DNA of 64,000 nt from an uncultured Spartobacteria bacterium (GTDB lineage: Bacteria; Verrucomicrobiota; Verrucomicrobiia; Chthoniobacterales; Chthoniobacteraceae). The DNA is taken from NCBI GenBank assembly GCA_903919125.1, contig CAIXGS010000030.1, positions 1 through 64,000 of the forward strand, written 5' to 3'. Made by a program: the position numbers and the translations under genes. The notes beneath the pieces are model-generated. The model had not been told where the DNA came from and searched no databases. It saw nothing but the letters and a program-made list of their open reading frames with translations. Positions 12,601-18,600 of the stretch are shown here, one piece after another (the stretch's first letter is position 1; each line of letters opens with the position of its first letter).

Positions 12601-15600
12601 ACCGTGCGGTTCCCTCCCAAAGTGACCGCGCCCGTTCCTAGATTGAGAGAACTTGTGCCCTTGAACGTGAAATCACCGCTCCAAGTCTGCGCGATGTTGT
12701 TGGCGAGTGTGAACGCCGCCCCGGAAAGATTGTCCAGCACTGCGGCCCCAGCGATAGTCAGGCTACCAGTGCCCAAAGCCTTTGAGTTGTTGATATTCAA
12801 CGTCCCAGCGGAAAGTGTCAGCCCTCCGCTGTACGTGTTCGCTCCAGACAACGTCAGCGCGCCGCTCCCAGCCTTCGTCAACGAGTAGCCGCCGCTAATC
12901 ACGCCGCCCACCGTCAACGTGCCCGCACTCACCGTCACCGAACGGTTCGCTCCCAAAGTCACTGCGCCCGTTCCCAGATTCAAATCGTTGCTCCCTTTGA
13001 ACACGAAGTCCCCGCTCCACGTTTGCGCGTTGTTGTTGCTCAACGTCACCGCCGCACCGCTTGTGTTATCGATCGATCCGCCAGAAATCGTGAACACCGA
13101 AGCCGCCGCACCCAACGCCGTCGCGTTATTAACATTGAGCGTCCCTGCCGAAAGCGTCAGTCCGCCGCTAAACGTGTTAGCCCCAGAAAGCGTCATCACC
13201 CCGTCACCCGCCTTAGTGAACGAGTAAGCACCGCTAATCACACCGCCTTCGGTCAACGTGCCAGCACTCACAGTCACTGTGCGGTTCGCTCCCAAAGTCA
13301 CCGCACCCGTTCCCAAATTCAAATCGTTGGTGCCTTTGAAAACGAAGTCTGCGCCCCAACTTTGCGCGTTGTTGTTGCTCAACGTCACCGCCGCCCCGCT
13401 CGTGTTATCGATCGATCCAGCAGAAATCGTGAACACCGAAGCTGCCGCACCCAACGCCTTAGAGTTGTTAATATTCAACGTCCCAGCCGAAAGTGTCAGT
13501 CCACCGCTAAACGTGTTCGCTCCGGAAAGGGTCAACGCGCCGCTCCCCGACTTCGTCAGCGAATAAGCGCCGCTAATCACGCCGCCTTCCGTCAAAGTGC
13601 CAGCACTCACCGTCACCGTACGGTTCGCACCCAAAGTCACCCCACCTGTTCCCAGGTTCAAATCACTGCTGCCCTTAAACGTGAAATCCCCGCTCCAAAC
13701 CTGTGCATTGTTGTTGCTCAAAGTCAGCGCTCCCCCAGAAAGGTTATCCAACACCGTAGACCCAGAGATGGTCAGGCTGCCGGTGCCAACGGCCGTCGCG
13801 TGATTCACGTTCAACGTCCCTGCCGAAAGCGTTAGTCCGCCGCTAAAACTGTTCGCCCCAGAAAGCGTCAACGTACCACTGCCCGCCTTCGTGAGCGAAT
13901 AAGCGCCGCTAATCACGCCGCCCTCCGTCAGCGTGCCAGCGCTCACTGTCACCGTACGGTTTGCGCTCAAGGTGACTGCGCCCGTTCCCAAGTTCAGATC
14001 GTTCGTCCCTTTGAAGGTGAAATTCCCGCTCCATACCTGTGCGTTGTTATTGGAAAGCGTCAGCGCCCCCCCGGAAAGATTATCCAGCACCGAGGCCCCA
14101 GAGATGGTCAGGCTACCGGAACCAACCGCTGTCGCGCTGGACAGGTTCAACGTCCCTGCGGAAAGCGTCAGTCCACCGCTAAACGTGTTCGCTCCGGAAA
14201 GGGTCAACGCGCCGCTCCCCGACTTCGTCAGCGAATAAGCGCCGCTAATCACGCCGCCTTCCGTCAACGTGCCCGCGCTCACCGTCACCGTACGGTTCGC
14301 ACCCAACGTCACCGCGCCCGTTCCCAGGTTCAGATCGTTGGTGCCCTTGAAAACGAAGTCTCCACTCCACGTTTGCGTGTTGTTGTTGCTCAACGTCAAA
14401 GCCGACCCGCTCGTGTTGTCGATCGAACCGCCAGAAATCGTAAACGCTGAAGCCGCCGATCCCAATGCCGTCGCGTTATTGATATTCAACGTCCCCGCCG
14501 AAAGCGTCAGCCCACCACTAAACGTGTTCGCTCCAGAAAGCGTCAACGCACCACTGCCCGACTTCGTTAGCGAATAAGCGCCACTAATCACGCCGCCCTC
14601 AGTCAACGTGCCCGCACTCACCGTCAGCGTGCGGTTCGCTCCCAAAGTGACCGCGCCCGTTCCCAGATTCAAATCGTTGCTTCCTTTGAAAATGAAATCT
14701 CCGCTCCAGGTCTGAGCGTTGTTGTTGCTCAAAGTCAGCGCCGTCCCGCTCGTGTTATCAATAGATCCGCCAGAAATCGTGAACCCTGAAGCCGCTGCAC
14801 CCAACGCCGTCGCGCTATTGATATTTAACGTTCCCGCGGAAAGCGTCATGCCACCGCTAAACGTGTTCGCTCCAGACAACGTCAACGCGCCGCTACCCGC
14901 CTTCGTCAGCGAATAGCTGCCACTCATCACACCGCCTTCCGTCAACGTGCCCGCGCTCACCGTCACGGTCCGATTCGCACTCAAAGTCACCGCGCCCGTT
15001 CCCAGATTCAAATCGTTGGTTCCTTTGAACACGAAGTCTGCGCTCCACGTTTGCGCGTTGTTATTGCTCAACGTCAACGCCGACCCGCTCGTATTGTCGA
15101 TCGATCCGCCAGAAAGCGTGAAAGACGAGGCCGCGGCTCCCAACGCCGTAGTGCTATTGATATTCAACGTCCCCGCCGAAAGCGTGAGTCCGCCGCTAAA
15201 CGTGTTCGCTCCAGAAAGCGTCAACACCCCGCCACCGTCCTTGGTTAAAGAGTATGCGCCGCCAATCACGCCGCCCTCCGTCAACGTGCCCGCGCTCACC
15301 GTCACCGTACGGTTCGCACCCAACGTCACCGCGCCCGTTCCCAGATTTAAATCGTTGGTTCCTTTGAAAACGAAATCGCCGCTCCACGTCTGCGCGTTGT
15401 TGTTACTCAATGTCAGCGCCGCACCGCTCGTGTTATCAATCGAGCCAGCAGAAATCGTGAATACTGAAGCTGCCGCACCCAAAGCCTTCGAGTTGTTGAT
15501 ATTCAGCGTTCCCGCCGAAAGCGTCAGCCCGCCACTAAAAGTGTTCGCTCCAGACAATGTCAACACGCCGCTCCCGGCCTTCGTCAGCGAGTAAGCGCCA

Positions 15601-18600
15601 CTAATCACACCACCCTCCGTAAGAGTCCCCGTACTCACAGTGACCATCGGACTCGCCGTCAATGTCACCGCACCCGTTCCGAAGTTCAGGTCGCTGCCTC
15701 CTGCAAAAGTGAAACTCCCAGCCCACACTTGCGCATTGTTGTTCGCTAGCGTGAAAGATGAACCGGACATGTTCGCAACCGTTGTCGACGCTGCGATGGT
15801 CAAACTCCCCGTGCCCAGCGCGTACGCGGAATTCACAAACAAACTGCCTGAATTTAACGTCGTGCCACCGCTGTAAGTATTCGTCCCTGACAGCACCAGC
15901 GTGCCACCTCCAAGCTGCAGCAAGGCTCCCGCCCCAGAAATCGCCGTCCCAAAATCCGTTCCCTGCGTCACCGTATTCGAGCGGTTAAACGCTAAAACAG
16001 CACCGCTCGCAACACTCAGTGAACCGGTGCTCAAGAGACTGCCGGTTGTAGAGCCCTCACCAAGTTGCAAAGTTCCAGCACTCACTGAAGCTGCTCCAGT
16101 GAAGACATTAGTGGCACTCAAAACTAACCTTCCAGAACCAGCCTTACTCAATCCGAAAGCACCGCTTATCGAACCGCCCTCCGTCAAAGTCCCCGAGCTC
16201 ACCGTAATCACCGGACTCGCAGTCAAGGTTACCGCACCCGTGCCGAGATTTAGATCGTTGCTGCCTGCGAAACCGAAACTTCCCGCCCAGACCTGGGAAA
16301 TATTATTCGCCAGGGTCAACGCTGAGCCAGATGTGTTCCCCAGCGTCGTCGACGCCGAAATCGTCAAGCTCCCCGTGCCCAACGCGTACGCCGAATTCAC
16401 GAACAAGCTGCCCGCTTTCAAGCTTGTGCCGCCGCTGTAAGTATTCGAACCGGAGAGAATCAGCGTTCCACTTCCAATCTGCATAACGGTTCCGGCACCC
16501 AAAATCACCCCAAAGTCCGATCCCTGCGTAGCCGCGTTCGAGCGATTAAACGTCAAAACCGCTCCACTCGCAACACTCACCGACCCCGTACTCAAACGAC
16601 CCGAGATCGAGCCCGCGCCGACCTGCAACGATCCCGCAGTCACAGTAGTCATGCCCGAATAAATATTCATCCCGCTCAAAACTAGGAGCCCCGCGCCCGC
16701 CGTGGTTAGCCCAAATGAACCGCTGATCGTACCACCCACCGTGAAGGTTCCAGTGCTTACCGTCACAATGGGACTCGCCGTCAACGTCACCGCTCCCGTG
16801 CCGAGATTCAAATCACTGCCGCCTGCAAAAGCAAAATTCCCTGCCCAGACCTGCGCATTATTGTTCGCCAAAGTAACAGAAGAACCCGATGTGTTCCCAA
16901 GTGTAGTCGAGGCCGAGATCGTCAGACTTCCCGTTCCCAGCGCGTATGCGGAGTTCACAAACAAACTCCCTGCGTTCAACTTCGTGCCGCCGCTGTACGT
17001 ATTCACCCCAGACAGCACCAACGTACCACTTCCTATCTGCATCACGGTTCCCGACCCAGAGATCAACGTCGAAAAATCCGTTCCCTGAGTCGCACTATTC
17101 GAGCGATTGAACAACAGCACCGCGCCGCTTCCGACACTCAGAGCACTCGCACTGGAAAGACTGCCTACCGTTCCCCCGATCCCGAGCTGAAGGGTACCTG
17201 CACTAACGGTCGTCGCACCCACATAAGTATTTGCCCCGCTGAACGTCACCGAGCCTGTAGTCGTCTTGTTCAACGCCTGCGTCCCCGCAAGAACCGCGCT
17301 TACACTCCCGCTTTGCATGTCAAACGCGTTGGCAGTGGCTGCCAAAGTCCCGTTTTGAAACATCCCGCCCGTCAACGAGATCACCCCAGCACTCAACTGG
17401 CTGTACCCGCCCAAATCCAACACCCCACCGGCTCCGCTGATTGAACCACCGGTCGCCAACCGATTATTACCACCGCTCAACAACAACGAGCCCGCGCTCA
17501 CCGTAGTGCCCCCGGTGTAAGTATTCACCCCGCTCAACATCACTGAGCCCGCAGTCGTCTTGTTCAACGCCTGCGTACCCGCAAGAACCGCGCTCACACT
17601 CCCACTTTGCATATCAAACGCGTTGGCTGTGGCGGTCAAAGTCCCGTTTTGAAACGTCCCGCCCGTCAGCGAGATCACGCCAGAACTCGACTGATTATAC
17701 CCGCCCAAATCTAACACTCCACCAACTCCACTGATCGAACCACTGATCGCCAAACGGTTGCTGCCGCCACTCAAGAGCAACGAGCCCGCGCTCACTGTCG
17801 TCCCTCCCGTGTAGGAATTCGAATTGGTCAACGTCACCGAACCCGTAGTCGTCTTGTTCAGACCCTGCGCCCCCGAAAGCGTCGCGGTCACGCTCCCGCT
17901 CTGCATGTCAAACACGCTGCCTGTCGCCGTCAAAGTCCCGTTTTGAAACGTCCCGCCCTTCAACGCAATGACACCAGAACTCGATTGGCTGTACCCGCCC
18001 AAATCCAACACGCCACCGGCTCCGGTTATAGCGCCGCTAATTGACAACCGATTACTTCCTCCACTCAACAACAACGAACCCGCGCTCACTGTGGTCCCTC
18101 CGGTATAGGAGCTTGATGCCGTCAGAAGCAACCGACCGGACCCTGCTTTCGTCAGACCAAACGCCCCCGATATTACGCCACCAACTGTCAAGGTTCCCGC
18201 GCTGACCGTAACTGTGGGACTCGCGCCCAAGGTCACCGCCCCAGTTCCCAAGTTCAGGCCGCTGCTCCCTATGAAAGTAAAGCTGCTATTCCAGTTTTGC
18301 GCGTTGTTGGTCAACATCGTCACCTCGGAACCCACGCCATTGTCTAGCGAACCTCCGTTGATCACCAGACGAGACGTCCCGAAGGAAGAGTTACTCGACG
18401 TAGTCGTGTCGCCTCCGACATAAACAAGCGTCAGTGTCTTAACAAACCCAGAGCAAGGATCTGTAAAGTTGGCGTTTGAGGCAGAAAATGTCGTCGTACC
18501 CGAGGCGATGAAACCTGACACGATCGCGGTAACATCAATGGTTCCTTGAGACGCGTTGCCGTATATGGCGCTGACAATTCTTGCGCCGGAAGTCAGATTC

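Noticed and set aside
6568-15594. Many evenly spaced plus-strand open frames of about 60-215 codons across the repeat array.
   Set aside because: They are antisense shadows of the minus-strand repeats: same period, no start signals, and odd Pro/Val-rich compositions that mirror the sense codon use.
1-18110. CRISPR-like regular repeats.
   Set aside because: The units are hundreds of bases long with no unique spacers, and they translate in phase to beta-strand repeats.
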